This document shows positions 51,093-59,291 of a stretch of DNA of 64,000 nucleotides, in pieces. This DNA comes from Pedobacter sp. KBS0701. Its GTDB lineage: Bacteria > Bacteroidota > Bacteroidia > Sphingobacteriales > Sphingobacteriaceae. The stretch lies in assembly GCF_005938645.2 (NCBI RefSeq), contig NZ_CP042171.1, positions 6,200,001 through 6,264,000 of the forward strand, in the 5' to 3' direction. Numbering within the stretch: position 1 is the first letter of the stretch; each line of letters begins with the position of its first letter. Below the pieces are notes generated by a model. The model did not search any database and was not told the origin of the DNA. It saw nothing but the letters and a program-made list of their open reading frames with translations. The translations under genes and the position numbers were made by a program.

Positions 51093-51581
51093 GTGGAAAG
51101 CAAATACGCCTACATCGAAAAACAATACATCGGCCGTGATTATGTGCGCATTTTTATCAGGCTAATTATGGCTGCTTTCTGTTTTGCCGCCTATGTTTAC
51201 GAGCGCGATCGTGACAATACCCAAGATCTTTTCCTTGTAGTAGGCTTCGGAATCATAGGTGTTTCAATGCTTTTGCTTTTCCTTATTCAGTATAAAATTG
51301 TGGTAGATAATGGTAGCATGATTCTGGATGGCCTTTGGACAACCAAGAGGGTTAAGATTGACCTAAATAGCATTGTTGATGTACGTAAAGCTACTTACAG
51401 CCGTTATTTTTTTAATAATCCGGTTTACAACCTGCATACAAAAGGTACGATTCGTTTTTATTCATCAGGTAAGGATGCAGTGGTTTTAACCGATAGGGAT
51501 GGCTTAGAATATTTTATTGGTACCCAGAGGCCAAATGAACTCTTCCTTGTTTTAAAAGAAGAAATGCGCGGCCTTAAATAA
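51093..51581 (+). CDS. membrane protein with PH-like domain
   Basis: 162 residues from GTG directly after the tilS stop (no gap). Two hydrophobic helices (about 20-35 and 48-66), then a beta-rich domain (about 70-160) with VDNGSMILDGLWTTKRVKID, IVDVRKATYSRYF, IRFYSSGKDAVVL and a final helix, the order seen in bacterial PH domains (bPH_2). Function unknown. Its position after tilS suggests cotranslation only; no link in function is implied. Confidence 0.65.
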   Translation: MESKYAYIEKQYIGRDYVRIFIRLIMAAFCFAAYVYERDRDNTQDLFLVVGFGIIGVSMLLLFLIQYKIVVDNGSMILDGLWTTKRVKIDLNSIVDVRKATYSRYFFNNPVYNLHTKGTIRFYSSGKDAVVLTDRDGLEYFIGTQRPNELFLVLKEEMRGLK

Positions 51582-51743
51582 TTTAATTTTTCATTCTCCA
51601 TCTACTCCATTTTCTATTACTGTTTCTGGTTTTAGCCCTGGCCTGGTAGCTATCTGATGAAGTCGCATTGCGAAGGGAAATTAATAATCGCATGTTATTA
51701 CATTATTGCAATAAACCGACACGCATTATAGATTAAAATCGGC

Positions 51744-51751
51744 TACATTTG
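51744..51751 (+). promoter_or_regulatory. -7 box of bshA
   Basis: TACATTTG, 22 nt before the ATG at 51774. A TTG stands 25 nt upstream, a little farther than usual. A second weaker box (TACATTTA) ends 2 nt before the ATG. Confidence 0.5.
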
Positions 51752-51773
51752 CGGTAACAACAATACATTTACG

Positions 51774-52916
51774 ATGAAGATAGGAATTGTTTGCTACCCC
51801 ACTTTTGGCGGTAGTGGAGTAGTTGCAACAGAACTTGGTAAAGCACTTGCTAACGAGGGACACCAGGTGCACTTTATTACTTATAGTCAGCCCGCGAGGC
51901 TCGATTTCTTTTCTTCCAATCTGTTTTATCACGAGGTATCAGTAAGGGATTATCCGCTTTTCGATTATGCTCCATACGAATCCGCGCTGGCCAGCAAACT
52001 GGTAGATGTTGTTCGATTTGAACAATTGGATGTGTTACACGTTCATTATGCCATTCCCCATGCATCAGCAGCCTTTATGGCAAAGCAGATTTTGGCGAGT
52101 TATGGCCTTCATATTCCGGTAGTAACCACTTTGCACGGTACCGATATTACTTTAGTGGGTAAAGATCCAACCTATAAACCTGTTGTTACTTTTTCTATCA
52201 ACCAAAGCGATGGTGTAACTACGGTGTCAGAAGATTTGAAAGAAGATACCTATAACCATTTCGAGATTACAAAAGAAATTAAGGTAATACCAAATTTTAT
52301 AGATTTTTCGCGATTCAGTTTACAGGCAAAAGGACACTTTAAAAAAGCGATTGCACCAAATAATGAACGCATTTTAATCCATACCAGTAATTTCAGAAAA
52401 GTGAAACGTACGGCTGATGTGATCAGGATTTTCGAAAAAGTACAAACAGTTATTCCATCAAAACTATTAATGGTAGGGGATGGACCTGAACGTGCTTACA
52501 ATGAGCAGCTTTGCAGATCGTTGAATATTTGTGAAAATGTAAGGTTTTTAGGCAAGCAAGATGCCGTAGAAGAAATTCTATCGGTCTCAGATCTTTTCTT
52601 GATGCCTTCAGAATCTGAAAGTTTTGGTTTGGCCGCATTAGAAGCAATGGCTTGTAAAGTACCGGCAATTACCACAAATGCTGGCGGTTTACCCGAACTT
52701 AATATTGACGGCTTCTGTGGTTACATGAGCAATGTCGGTGATGTAGAATCGATGGCGGCCCATGCCATTGAAATTTTAAAAGATGATGAAACGCTTAACC
52801 GTTTTAAAGAAAATGCGTTTAAAAGAGCACAGGATTTTGACCTGAAAAAGATCCTGCCAATTTATGTTAGCTATTATAAGGAAGTAATCGAAAACTCTTT
52901 GCAAGCTAAATATTAA
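51774..52916 (+). CDS. bshA: N-acetyl-alpha-D-glucosaminyl L-malate synthase
   Basis: 380 residues, GT4 family. The N-terminus MKIGIVCYPTFGGSGVVATE and VLHVHYAIPHASAAFMAKQI (about 83-102) are close to known BshA proteins; the GT4 donor site shows in SESESFGLAALEAMACKVPAI (split over about 281-302). It makes GlcNAc-malate from UDP-GlcNAc and malate, the first step of bacillithiol synthesis. bshB and bshC are not in the window. Start chosen at the first ATG after the promoter box. Confidence 0.92.
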   Translation: MKIGIVCYPTFGGSGVVATELGKALANEGHQVHFITYSQPARLDFFSSNLFYHEVSVRDYPLFDYAPYESALASKLVDVVRFEQLDVLHVHYAIPHASAAFMAKQILASYGLHIPVVTTLHGTDITLVGKDPTYKPVVTFSINQSDGVTTVSEDLKEDTYNHFEITKEIKVIPNFIDFSRFSLQAKGHFKKAIAPNNERILIHTSNFRKVKRTADVIRIFEKVQTVIPSKLLMVGDGPERAYNEQLCRSLNICENVRFLGKQDAVEEILSVSDLFLMPSESESFGLAALEAMACKVPAITTNAGGLPELNIDGFCGYMSNVGDVESMAAHAIEILKDDETLNRFKENAFKRAQDFDLKKILPIYVSYYKEVIENSLQAKY

Positions 52917-52939
52917 CAATATAAGTCTTACGTTATCTT

Positions 52940-53028
52940 TTAACCACGACCAGTCCCAGTTTCGGAAGATAAAAAGGATGCATAGAAATGATAAATCCTT
53001 GTTTATCTGTATGCATCTGTGGTTAAAA
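52940..53028. repeat. diverged copy of the ACCACAGATAA repeat
   Basis: TTTTAACCACGACC...AAAAAGGATGCATAG then TTTATCTGTATGCATCTGTG and GTTAAAA. Roughly inverted ends, like the copies at 22195 and 22991. Confidence 0.45.
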
Positions 53029-53123
53029 AACTTAAGTATTTTATAGAGAATTCCCTGGTTGATGATTAGTGTCAGCAATATTAAACAAATTAAACTTTCT
53101 CAAAATCAAATGATTATAAATTG

Positions 53124-53131
53124 TATCTTTG
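53124..53131 (+). promoter_or_regulatory. -7 box of the J-domain/KTSC gene
   Basis: TATCTTTG followed by a leader of about 65 nt before the ATG at 53202. No clear TTG at -33. Confidence 0.55.
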
Positions 53132-53201
53132 CAGCTTGAAACGGTTTGGAAGGTAAAAAAACCTAAATCATTTCGACAAAAATAAAAAGAGGTTATCCCA
53201 A

Positions 53202-53648
53202 ATGAAGAAAATAGTTGATTACAGAAAGCTTTTGAGTGTAGATAAAAATGCTGAATTAAAAGAGCTTAAATCTGTGTACCGTACATTGATGAAAGATTGT
53301 CACCCTGATAAATTTCAGCAGGAAGAAGAGAAATTAGATGCAGAAGCCAGAAGTAAAGAAATTATCGAAGCTTATCATTTTCTGGTAAGTATTGCGCCAG
53401 AAACTCGCGAACAGAATATCGAAACGTACACGCAAACTACAACATTGTCGAATATTCAGGATTTTGAATACAAACAACAGGTTTTAAATATCCAGTTTTT
53501 TGATGGAAGTGCTTACGAATATTTCGATGTGCCAAAAGCAATTTACGTGAAATTGGTTAACGCCGATTCTCCTGGTCGTTTTGCCCGTAGACATATTTTT
53601 AATGAATTCCCGTATCGTAATGTGGCCAGGGTTGCAGAACCAGTATAA
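53202..53648 (+). CDS. J-domain protein fused to a KTSC domain
   Basis: 148 residues. A J domain fills about 6-65 with the HPD motif at 34-36 (DCHPDKF) and the usual helix ends (YRKLLSVDKNAELKELKSVYR; YHFLVSIAPE). A linker is followed by a KTSC domain (about 95-145): LNIQFFDGSAYEYFDVPKAI, then NADSPGRFARRHIFNEFPY. J domains recruit DnaK; KTSC is named for its Lys-Thr-Ser-Cys pattern and has been proposed to bind RNA or nucleotide. The pair suggests a DnaK targeting factor with its own ligand. A terminator hairpin follows. Confidence 0.85.
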   Translation: MKKIVDYRKLLSVDKNAELKELKSVYRTLMKDCHPDKFQQEEEKLDAEARSKEIIEAYHFLVSIAPETREQNIETYTQTTTLSNIQDFEYKQQVLNIQFFDGSAYEYFDVPKAIYVKLVNADSPGRFARRHIFNEFPYRNVARVAEPV

Positions 53649-53672
53649 TAAACGATATTTATAATATTTAAG

Positions 53673-53703
53673 TGGTCCCAATGAAAATCGGGGCCATTTT
53701 TGT
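53673..53703 (+). terminator. terminator after the J-domain/KTSC gene
   Basis: TGGTCCC / GGGGCCA stem (one G-T pair) with a 10-nt loop and TTTTT after it. Confidence 0.7.
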
Positions 53704-53770
53704 TTTACGATCTTTGATACTGAACTTGTTTATCTATCAAGGTATTAAGATCCTGAATCAAATTTGTTAA

Positions 53771-54490
53771 TTATTCAAAATCAAGGTATTCAGACCATTG
53801 CAATTCTTTTGGTAGTAGTTGATTGCTAAATTCTAAATGGATTACCCTTCTTTTTTGATTGTTTGTGGTTCTGCTTGAACTGTGCAGAAGCAATGGTTTC
53901 ATGATCATGATGCTTCCCCGCGATACATTACAGCTAACTTCTTTTTCGATGCTCCAGTCGATTGTTTCTGGACGGTAAATGCCTTTACTGTGCGAATTCG
54001 GAATTACTTTTAGCGCGCCATTCTCTTCATTGGTATCATCAAGGTGGATGCGGATGGTAAAGTTACTTTCAAGGATATTTAACGGTGGCTGTACGGCGAA
54101 CTGATCATGTTTCCTAATGTAGGGTTCAAATCCTGGAATTTCTATTTTCTGGTCAACAGAAATAGTCAAATCCTGATGATAGGAAACAAACCAATTCGAA
54201 GTTTCGGGTTTGTCGAAATAGATTGATTTAACAAGGAAATAATCTCTCCCAAAAATTTCCCGTTTGATGGATTTTAGTTTTTTATTGAAAATTAGGTCTA
54301 TAGCATCCGGAACTTCTTTTAAAAATCTGCGTATCGCAAAAAGATCGTCTGATTTCCTAAAGGACTCTTTTGTAGTATCTGCCCTGCTAATAGCCAACAA
54401 AATATCTTCAATTTCCTGATCGGTAAATACGCTATCAATCACGGAAAATCCTGATTCCTGAATTTCTCTTTCTTTAACCGTTACATCCAT
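53771..54490 (-). CDS. phytanoyl-CoA dioxygenase (PhyH) family protein
   Basis: 239 residues of the Fe(II)/2-oxoglutarate fold. Metal ligands are His and Asp in SYHQDLTISV (about 103-105) and the distal His in PLLLHSSSR (about 201), with Arg nearby for 2-oxoglutarate (IRIHLDD, and RRVIHLEFS). Substrate is unknown; the family hydroxylates many small molecules. It starts 4 nt after the stop of the SRPBCC gene, so both are in one transcript. Confidence 0.85.
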   Translation of the reverse strand: MDVTVKEREIQESGFSVIDSVFTDQEIEDILLAISRADTTKESFRKSDDLFAIRRFLKEVPDAIDLIFNKKLKSIKREIFGRDYFLVKSIYFDKPETSNWFVSYHQDLTISVDQKIEIPGFEPYIRKHDQFAVQPPLNILESNFTIRIHLDDTNEENGALKVIPNSHSKGIYRPETIDWSIEKEVSCNVSRGSIMIMKPLLLHSSSRTTNNQKRRVIHLEFSNQLLPKELQWSEYLDFE

Positions 54491-54494
54491 TACC

Positions 54495-54989
54495 TCAATT
54501 ATTCAACATGGGTTTAAAGCGGTTATCTTTATTTCTTAAGTCTAATCCCCCTTCATAAACCGATTTTAGATTAATGAGGTAAAAACTCCAGCCATTGTGG
54601 CAACCCAACCGAATATTTCGCTTTGAATTGTCGTCTGCAGGAATGTTTTTTTGAGTCAATTCTACAATGGTATATTCAAATTTTTCATGGAGTTTGATTT
54701 CAACCAGGCAATCTCCTGCAAAAGTAAACTGAAAATAATCTGTGCCATTTGCCTCGGTTACCGTTCCGTTTTCGATATCATCATACAGGTACCAGATCCA
54801 TTTATACCGATCGCCTTTAAGTGCATTCTGCGTTTTATTGAGCAGAACTTTATTCTCGTCAGTAAATAATGCATCACTTAAAAACCATTTTTCAATTTCG
54901 CTGGCCTTTGTCCAGGAATTGTAGATGTCTTCAAGTTTTGCTTTAACGGCGATCCTGATGGTGAATTTGGTCCAATCGAAGTTTTCCAC
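54495..54989 (-). CDS. SRPBCC/START-like domain protein
   Basis: 164 residues with a single helix-grip domain: FTIRIAVKAKLEDIYNSWTKASEIEKWFLS (split, about 7-36) is the typical AHSA1/SRPBCC start, and YTIVELTQKNIPADDN with a last long helix HNGWSFYLINLKSVYE closes it. It binds a hydrophobic ligand or client in a cavity; the nature is unknown. First gene of a two-gene unit with the PhyH protein. Confidence 0.85.
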   Translation of the reverse strand: MENFDWTKFTIRIAVKAKLEDIYNSWTKASEIEKWFLSDALFTDENKVLLNKTQNALKGDRYKWIWYLYDDIENGTVTEANGTDYFQFTFAGDCLVEIKLHEKFEYTIVELTQKNIPADDNSKRNIRLGCHNGWSFYLINLKSVYEGGLDLRNKDNRFKPMLNN

Positions 54990-55007
54990 TGGCTAAATTT
55001 TGGCAGA

Positions 55008-56117
55008 TTAATTAAAAACTAAACAAACCGGAGCACCAACATCGATTCTTTTACCACTATCGGTTAATTTACCCGTTATTTTGTTGCGGTTAAAAATAAC
55101 AATGTCATTGGTATACTGATGTCCGATCAATAAGAATTTTCCGCTTGGATCAATCGTAAAATTTCTTGGTCCTTTTCCCAGGGTACTTACCGTTTCAATA
55201 AATTTCAATTTTCCGTTAGGTAAGATAGAGAATGCAGAAATGCTATTGGCATCACCACGGTTGGTTTCGTATAGGAATTTTCCATCGTCAGAAACGTGGA
55301 TGTCTGCCCCGTCAACCTTGCCGGTAAAATCTTTTGGGGTTGTGCCGATCTCCTGAATTTTGGTCAAACTTCCATCTGCATAAGCAAAAACAGTTATACC
55401 GCCGTTAAATTCGTGTGCTAAATAAGCAAATTTTCCATTCGGACTAAAAGTAATGTGTCTTGGGCCAGTGCCTGCATTGGTTTTAAGCACCGATTTTACC
55501 GTTAATATTTTTTCTTTCGAGGTTGGATTATAATTGTAAATATAAGTTTGATCTTCGCCCAGGTCGTTAACAATTAAGTATTTATGGTCTGGTGTAAATT
55601 TTGTCATGTGCACATGAGCGCTTTCCTGTCTGCCTTTAGGATCGATGCTTTTTCCGGTATGTTTAATGATCTGTAAGGCTTCTGTTAAAGATCCATCAAC
55701 TTTTCGTGAAAATACCGCTAAACTGCCACCGCTATAATTGGCTACAATTACGTTTTTAGCATCAACTGTAATAAAGCAGGGATCGGCACCATGACTGTCA
55801 ACTTTGTTTAAAAAAGTTAAATCGCCTGTTTTGGCATCATATTTAAATGCGCTTACTGTACTGGTAGCTCCGGTTTCGTTAACGACATAAACAAATTTGT
55901 TATCAGGTGAAATGGTTATGTAACTTGGATTAGCGGTGTTTTTTGTAATACTTTTTATGCTTGTAGCTGCTGTTAAGGCATTAAAGTTGTAAGTATAAAT
56001 CCCTTCACTCTTTCCTGGTGCAGTATAGGTGCCGACAATGAAATTATAGTTGGTTTTTTGAGCGAAACTAAGGGTCGATAATATAGAAAGTATCAGCAAT
56101 GGACTAAGTTTTTTCAT
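55008..56117 (-). CDS. lactonase family protein, exported 7-bladed beta-propeller
   Basis: 369 residues: signal peptide MKKLSPLLILSILSTLSFAQ and a propeller with repeated blade motifs (YITISPDNKFVYVVNE, FITVDAKNVIVANYSGGSL, HITFSPNGKFAYLAHE, DIHVSDDGKFLYETNR, NFTIDPSGKFLLIGH). GTYTAPGKSEGIYTY at the start and HVHMTKFTPDHKYLIVNDLG are typical of 6-phosphogluconolactonase (Pgl/YbhE type). Because it is exported, the real substrate may be another lactone. It lies 18 nt from the SRPBCC start in the same direction. Confidence 0.88.
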   Translation of the reverse strand: MKKLSPLLILSILSTLSFAQKTNYNFIVGTYTAPGKSEGIYTYNFNALTAATSIKSITKNTANPSYITISPDNKFVYVVNETGATSTVSAFKYDAKTGDLTFLNKVDSHGADPCFITVDAKNVIVANYSGGSLAVFSRKVDGSLTEALQIIKHTGKSIDPKGRQESAHVHMTKFTPDHKYLIVNDLGEDQTYIYNYNPTSKEKILTVKSVLKTNAGTGPRHITFSPNGKFAYLAHEFNGGITVFAYADGSLTKIQEIGTTPKDFTGKVDGADIHVSDDGKFLYETNRGDANSISAFSILPNGKLKFIETVSTLGKGPRNFTIDPSGKFLLIGHQYTNDIVIFNRNKITGKLTDSGKRIDVGAPVCLVFN

Positions 56118-56281
56118 GAAACGATGATATTGATTTTAACAAATATAAAGAAAGTTGGTCACGGAGGCATATAAAACACGGAAGATGTTTCTTAATTATT
56201 AGAGACTATTCAATGGATGCCTGCGCTGTGACCCTCGTGCTTTTTCTCTGTGTACCTGGTGGTAAAAAACAATAAACAAAA

Positions 56282-56303
56282 AAGGCAGCCAATCGGCTGC
56301 CTT
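56282..56303 (-). terminator. terminator after the RluB-type gene
   Basis: Stem AAGGCAGCC / GGCTGCCTT, AATC loop, with TTTTTTG on the minus strand, 6 nt past the stop at 56309. Confidence 0.88.
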
Positions 56304-56308
56304 ATGTA

Positions 56309-57835
56309 TTATTTTATTAAATGTTTAATCTGAATCAGTTCATGTTCTTCAAGATAGCGCCATCTGCCACGTGGCAGGTCTTTCTTTGTTAAATTGCCAT
56401 AAACTACACGGTCTAATTTTTCTACATTATAACCTAAGTGTTCGAAAATACGGCGAACAATCCTGTTTTTACCACTGTGGATCTGGATACCGATTTCTTT
56501 CTTGGTTCCACCTGCAACGTAAGAAATGTTATCAGGTTTAATCAAACCATCTTCTAACTCTAAACCAAAGGCAATCTTGTTTAAATCGCCTTGTGATAAA
56601 GATTTATCCAGTTCGACATTGTAAATTTTAGTGATACCGTTTTTAGGGTGTGATAATTTATCGGCTAAATCACCATCGTTTGTCATTAACAACAAGCCTG
56701 TGGTATTGCGATCTAAACGTCCAACCGGGTAAATACGCTCACGACTGGCTTTATCAACCAATTGCATTACCGTACGGCGTTCCTGTGGATCGTCGGTAGT
56801 GGTGATGTAATCTTTTGGTTTGTTTAATAAAACGTAAACTTTTTTCTCGCGTTTTAATAATTCGCCGTTATAACGAACCAAATCCTTTGCAGGGTCAACT
56901 TTATGTCCCAGTTCGGTAACCGCTTCGCCGTTTACGGTAATAATACCTGCAATAATTAACTCATCGGCTTTACGACGAGAGCAGATGCCTGCATTTGAAA
57001 TATATCTGTTTAGGCGGATTAAGCCTTTATCTTCGTTTGTTTTACGGCCCTGAGTAATAACAGTGCGCTCCGGGCGGTTAAATTCTGTATCTCTTGGCTG
57101 TGCCTCCTCACGTTTTCTAAACGGACGGGTATCACCTTCCTTTGGTTCTCTGGGCTTTACATCTCTTGAACTTCCAGCACTTGGCTTGAAATCATCTGAT
57201 TTGCCTCTTGATTTGTAATCTTTATAGCCACCCTCTCTTGGTTTGTAATCTCTTGATCCACCATCCCTCGATTTAAAGTCGCGGTCGCCAGTTCTCGGTT
57301 TAAAATCTCTCGAATCTCCATCCTTAGATTTGAAATCACGCTCTCCTGTTCTTGGCTTATAATCTCTTGCACCACCTTCTCTTGGTTTAAAATCCCTGTC
57401 TCCTGTTCTTGGTTTGTAATCTCTAGATCCACCTTCTCTCGATTTGAAATCGCGGTCGCCGGTTCTTGGCTTGTAATCTCTTGATTTACCTTCTCTTGGT
57501 TTAAAACCACGGTCTTCTGCTCCTGAATCTTTAGATTTAAACTCACGATCGCCGAATTTAAAACTCTGTGGCTCCGAATCTTTTGATTTGAAATCACGTC
57601 CGCCTGATCTTGGTTTGAAATCTTTTTTGTCTCCGAAAGATTTTGATTTGAAATCTTTACCGTCTGCGCTTCTGGGTCTGAAGCCTTCTTTTGAATCGGA
57701 TGATTTTTTGAATTTGCTGTCTTTGTCGTCTGATCTTTTTCTGTCAGACCCGGCCGAACTACTTCTGCCTTCTGTTCTCCGACTGCCTGGTTTGGACTTG
57801 TCATCCCGACTGTTCCTGTTGTTTTTATTTATCAT
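56309..57835 (-). CDS. 23S rRNA pseudouridine synthase (RluB/RsuA family) with long repeat-rich N-terminus
   Basis: 508 residues. The first 260 are low-complexity and highly charged: Arg, Lys, Asp, Gly, Ser and Pro in a repeat of about 18-19 residues (GDRDFKSREGGSRDYKPRT type; nt 57195-57500 hold about six copies). The enzyme part starts with an S4 RNA-binding domain (LIRLNRYISNAGICSRRKADE, about 270-290), and the catalytic Asp is in VGRLDRNTTGLLLMTNDGD (about 370). It should modify 23S rRNA. The disordered N-terminus could bind RNA or condense; a shorter core without it would be normal for the family. Confidence 0.88.
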   Translation of the reverse strand: MINKNNRNSRDDKSKPGSRRTEGRSSSAGSDRKRSDDKDSKFKKSSDSKEGFRPRSADGKDFKSKSFGDKKDFKPRSGGRDFKSKDSEPQSFKFGDREFKSKDSGAEDRGFKPREGKSRDYKPRTGDRDFKSREGGSRDYKPRTGDRDFKPREGGARDYKPRTGERDFKSKDGDSRDFKPRTGDRDFKSRDGGSRDYKPREGGYKDYKSRGKSDDFKPSAGSSRDVKPREPKEGDTRPFRKREEAQPRDTEFNRPERTVITQGRKTNEDKGLIRLNRYISNAGICSRRKADELIIAGIITVNGEAVTELGHKVDPAKDLVRYNGELLKREKKVYVLLNKPKDYITTTDDPQERRTVMQLVDKASRERIYPVGRLDRNTTGLLLMTNDGDLADKLSHPKNGITKIYNVELDKSLSQGDLNKIAFGLELEDGLIKPDNISYVAGGTKKEIGIQIHSGKNRIVRRIFEHLGYNVEKLDRVVYGNLTKKDLPRGRWRYLEEHELIQIKHLIK

Positions 57836-58026
57836 GATACGCTTTTAACGCATTAAAAATGCGGGCTGCAAATTTATGAAAAAATGATGAACATAACAAT
57901 TTTAGCAGCTGAAAAATTAGATAAAAAAATAGCCTCTAATATAGGGAAATTTGCCTGAAAATCAAAAATTAAAACCCACGTTTAAAGCACTTTAAAGGCT
58001 GATTTTTGGGCTTATTCTTGTAACTG

Positions 58027-58058
58027 TTTGATAATGTGCTTATTATTTTTTACCTTTG
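58027..58058 (+). promoter_or_regulatory. promoter of the lytic transglycosylase gene
   Basis: TTTG at 58027-58030, 20-nt spacer, TACCTTTG at 58051-58058. An in-frame TTG at 58056 lies inside the box and so cannot be the start. Confidence 0.7.
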
Positions 58059-58087
58059 CCAACGTTTTTATATAAGTTCACCAAAAA

Positions 58088-58094
58088 AAGGAGG
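58088..58094 (+). promoter_or_regulatory. Shine-Dalgarno site of the lytic transglycosylase gene
   Basis: AGGAGGA-type run about 4 nt before the ATG at 58098. Strong SD sites are rare in this window, so it stands out and fixes the start. Confidence 0.65.
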
Positions 58095-58097
58095 AAA

Positions 58098-58880
58098 ATG
58101 TTAAAGAAACACATCGTACCATTTGCGGTAGTGGCAACACTATTTATCTTGGCAAAAGTGTTCGCTTACCAAATGCCCTTAGCACAAAAAAGTCTTTTAA
58201 AAGAAGAAAAATTAAACACTACAATACCCAAATCTGATAGCCTGAAAGTAGAAAACGAGGAAGCCCCTCAATCTTTAATGGCACAGTTGAATTTCGCGGA
58301 AGAAACCCTGCCATTAGGCGATAAAAAGGTAGAACGCAAAATGAAAAAAATTCTTGCAGCACACACTTACGGAAATACCCAAACCAACCGCCTGCACGCA
58401 AAAGCAGCAAAATGGTTTCCTGTAATTGAACCCATTCTCGCTGCTTACGGAATCCCGAACGATTTTAAGTATTTGGCATTGGTCGAATCTGGAATGGCGG
58501 AAGGGGTTTCTCCAAAAGGTGCAGCCGGAATCTGGCAGTTTATGCCTGGCACAGCCCGTACCTATGGATTAAGAGTAAATGGAAATGTTGATGAGCGCTA
58601 TAACCTGCGCAAATCGACCATTGCAGCCTGTAAATACATTAAAGAAATGTATAAAGGTTTAGAAAGCTGGACATTGGTAGCTGCGGCTTACAATGTTGGC
58701 GACGGACGCTTACGCAAGCAGATCAATAATCAAAATCAGGATAATTACTACAAAATGAGGCTTAACCGCGAAACCGGTGGCTATGTTTATAAAGTAATTT
58801 CTATGAAACAGATTATGGAACATCCGAAACGTTACGGTTACGCAAAACCGAGAGTGTTATTGGCCTATAACGGCGGATAA
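58098..58880 (+). CDS. lytic transglycosylase (SLT/GH23 domain), membrane-anchored
   Basis: 260 residues from MLKKHIVPFAVVATLFILAK, a signal anchor. A linker is followed by the SLT domain (about 100-255). The catalytic Glu is in LALVESGMAEG (about 130), then PKGAAGIWQFMPGTARTYGL and AAAYNVGDGRL are the standard family blocks. It cuts the glycan of peptidoglycan to 1,6-anhydro ends, in the periplasm. The start is set by an AGGAGGA site and the upstream promoter. A terminator follows. Confidence 0.9.
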   Translation: MLKKHIVPFAVVATLFILAKVFAYQMPLAQKSLLKEEKLNTTIPKSDSLKVENEEAPQSLMAQLNFAEETLPLGDKKVERKMKKILAAHTYGNTQTNRLHAKAAKWFPVIEPILAAYGIPNDFKYLALVESGMAEGVSPKGAAGIWQFMPGTARTYGLRVNGNVDERYNLRKSTIAACKYIKEMYKGLESWTLVAAAYNVGDGRLRKQINNQNQDNYYKMRLNRETGGYVYKVISMKQIMEHPKRYGYAKPRVLLAYNGG

Positions 58881-58912
58881 TATAATTAAGATAAAGACAA
58901 GCATTTGGTAAG

Positions 58913-58942
58913 GCGTCCCGGTTTTCAATCGGGACGCTTTTT
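58913..58942 (+). terminator. intrinsic terminator after the lytic transglycosylase gene
   Basis: Perfect stem GCGTCCCG / CGGGACGC with a 9-nt loop, followed by TTTTTA. Confidence 0.9.
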
Positions 58943-59045
58943 ATTTAGGGTGATTTCACAGATCGTTGGATTACACAGGTTTGTTTTGCTGATAGATGTT
59001 TTCTTTATCGCAAAGCCACGAGTAGTTTTTCTCACCACGATAACC

Positions 59046-59270
59046 AATGAACAGTTTACAGTTGGCAATTTGCAATCACAATGAAACGATTGAACAGTTT
59101 ACAATTGGCAATTACTAATGAACAAATGACTCATGAACTATTGAACAGTTCTTCAGTTGGGAATTTGCAGTTACCAATTAACAAATGACCAATGAACCAA
59201 TGAACAGTTTTCGGTTGGCAATTTGCAGTTACCAATGAACAAATGACCAATGAACTATTGAACTAATAAA
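59046..59270. repeat. degenerate tandem repeat upstream of the reductase gene
   Basis: A unit of about 60-65 nt, of the form TGAACAGTTTACAGTTGGCA then ATTTGCAGTTACCAATGAAC and AAATGACCAATGAACTATTG, is repeated about 3-4 times with differences. It ends 9 nt before a TTTCTTTG box and 22 nt before the ATG at 59292. Confidence 0.7.
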
Positions 59271-59291
59271 CCAATTTCCTTTCTTTGTATC

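Noticed and set aside
57157..57804. A 215-codon open frame in another phase over the RluB N-terminus
   Set aside because: It results from the tandem repeat reading open in several phases; the true frame continues into the S4 and synthase domains.
58056..58097. TTG start extending the lytic transglycosylase
   Set aside because: The TTG lies in the TACCTTTG box, and the ATG at 58098 has a good Shine-Dalgarno site and signal anchor.
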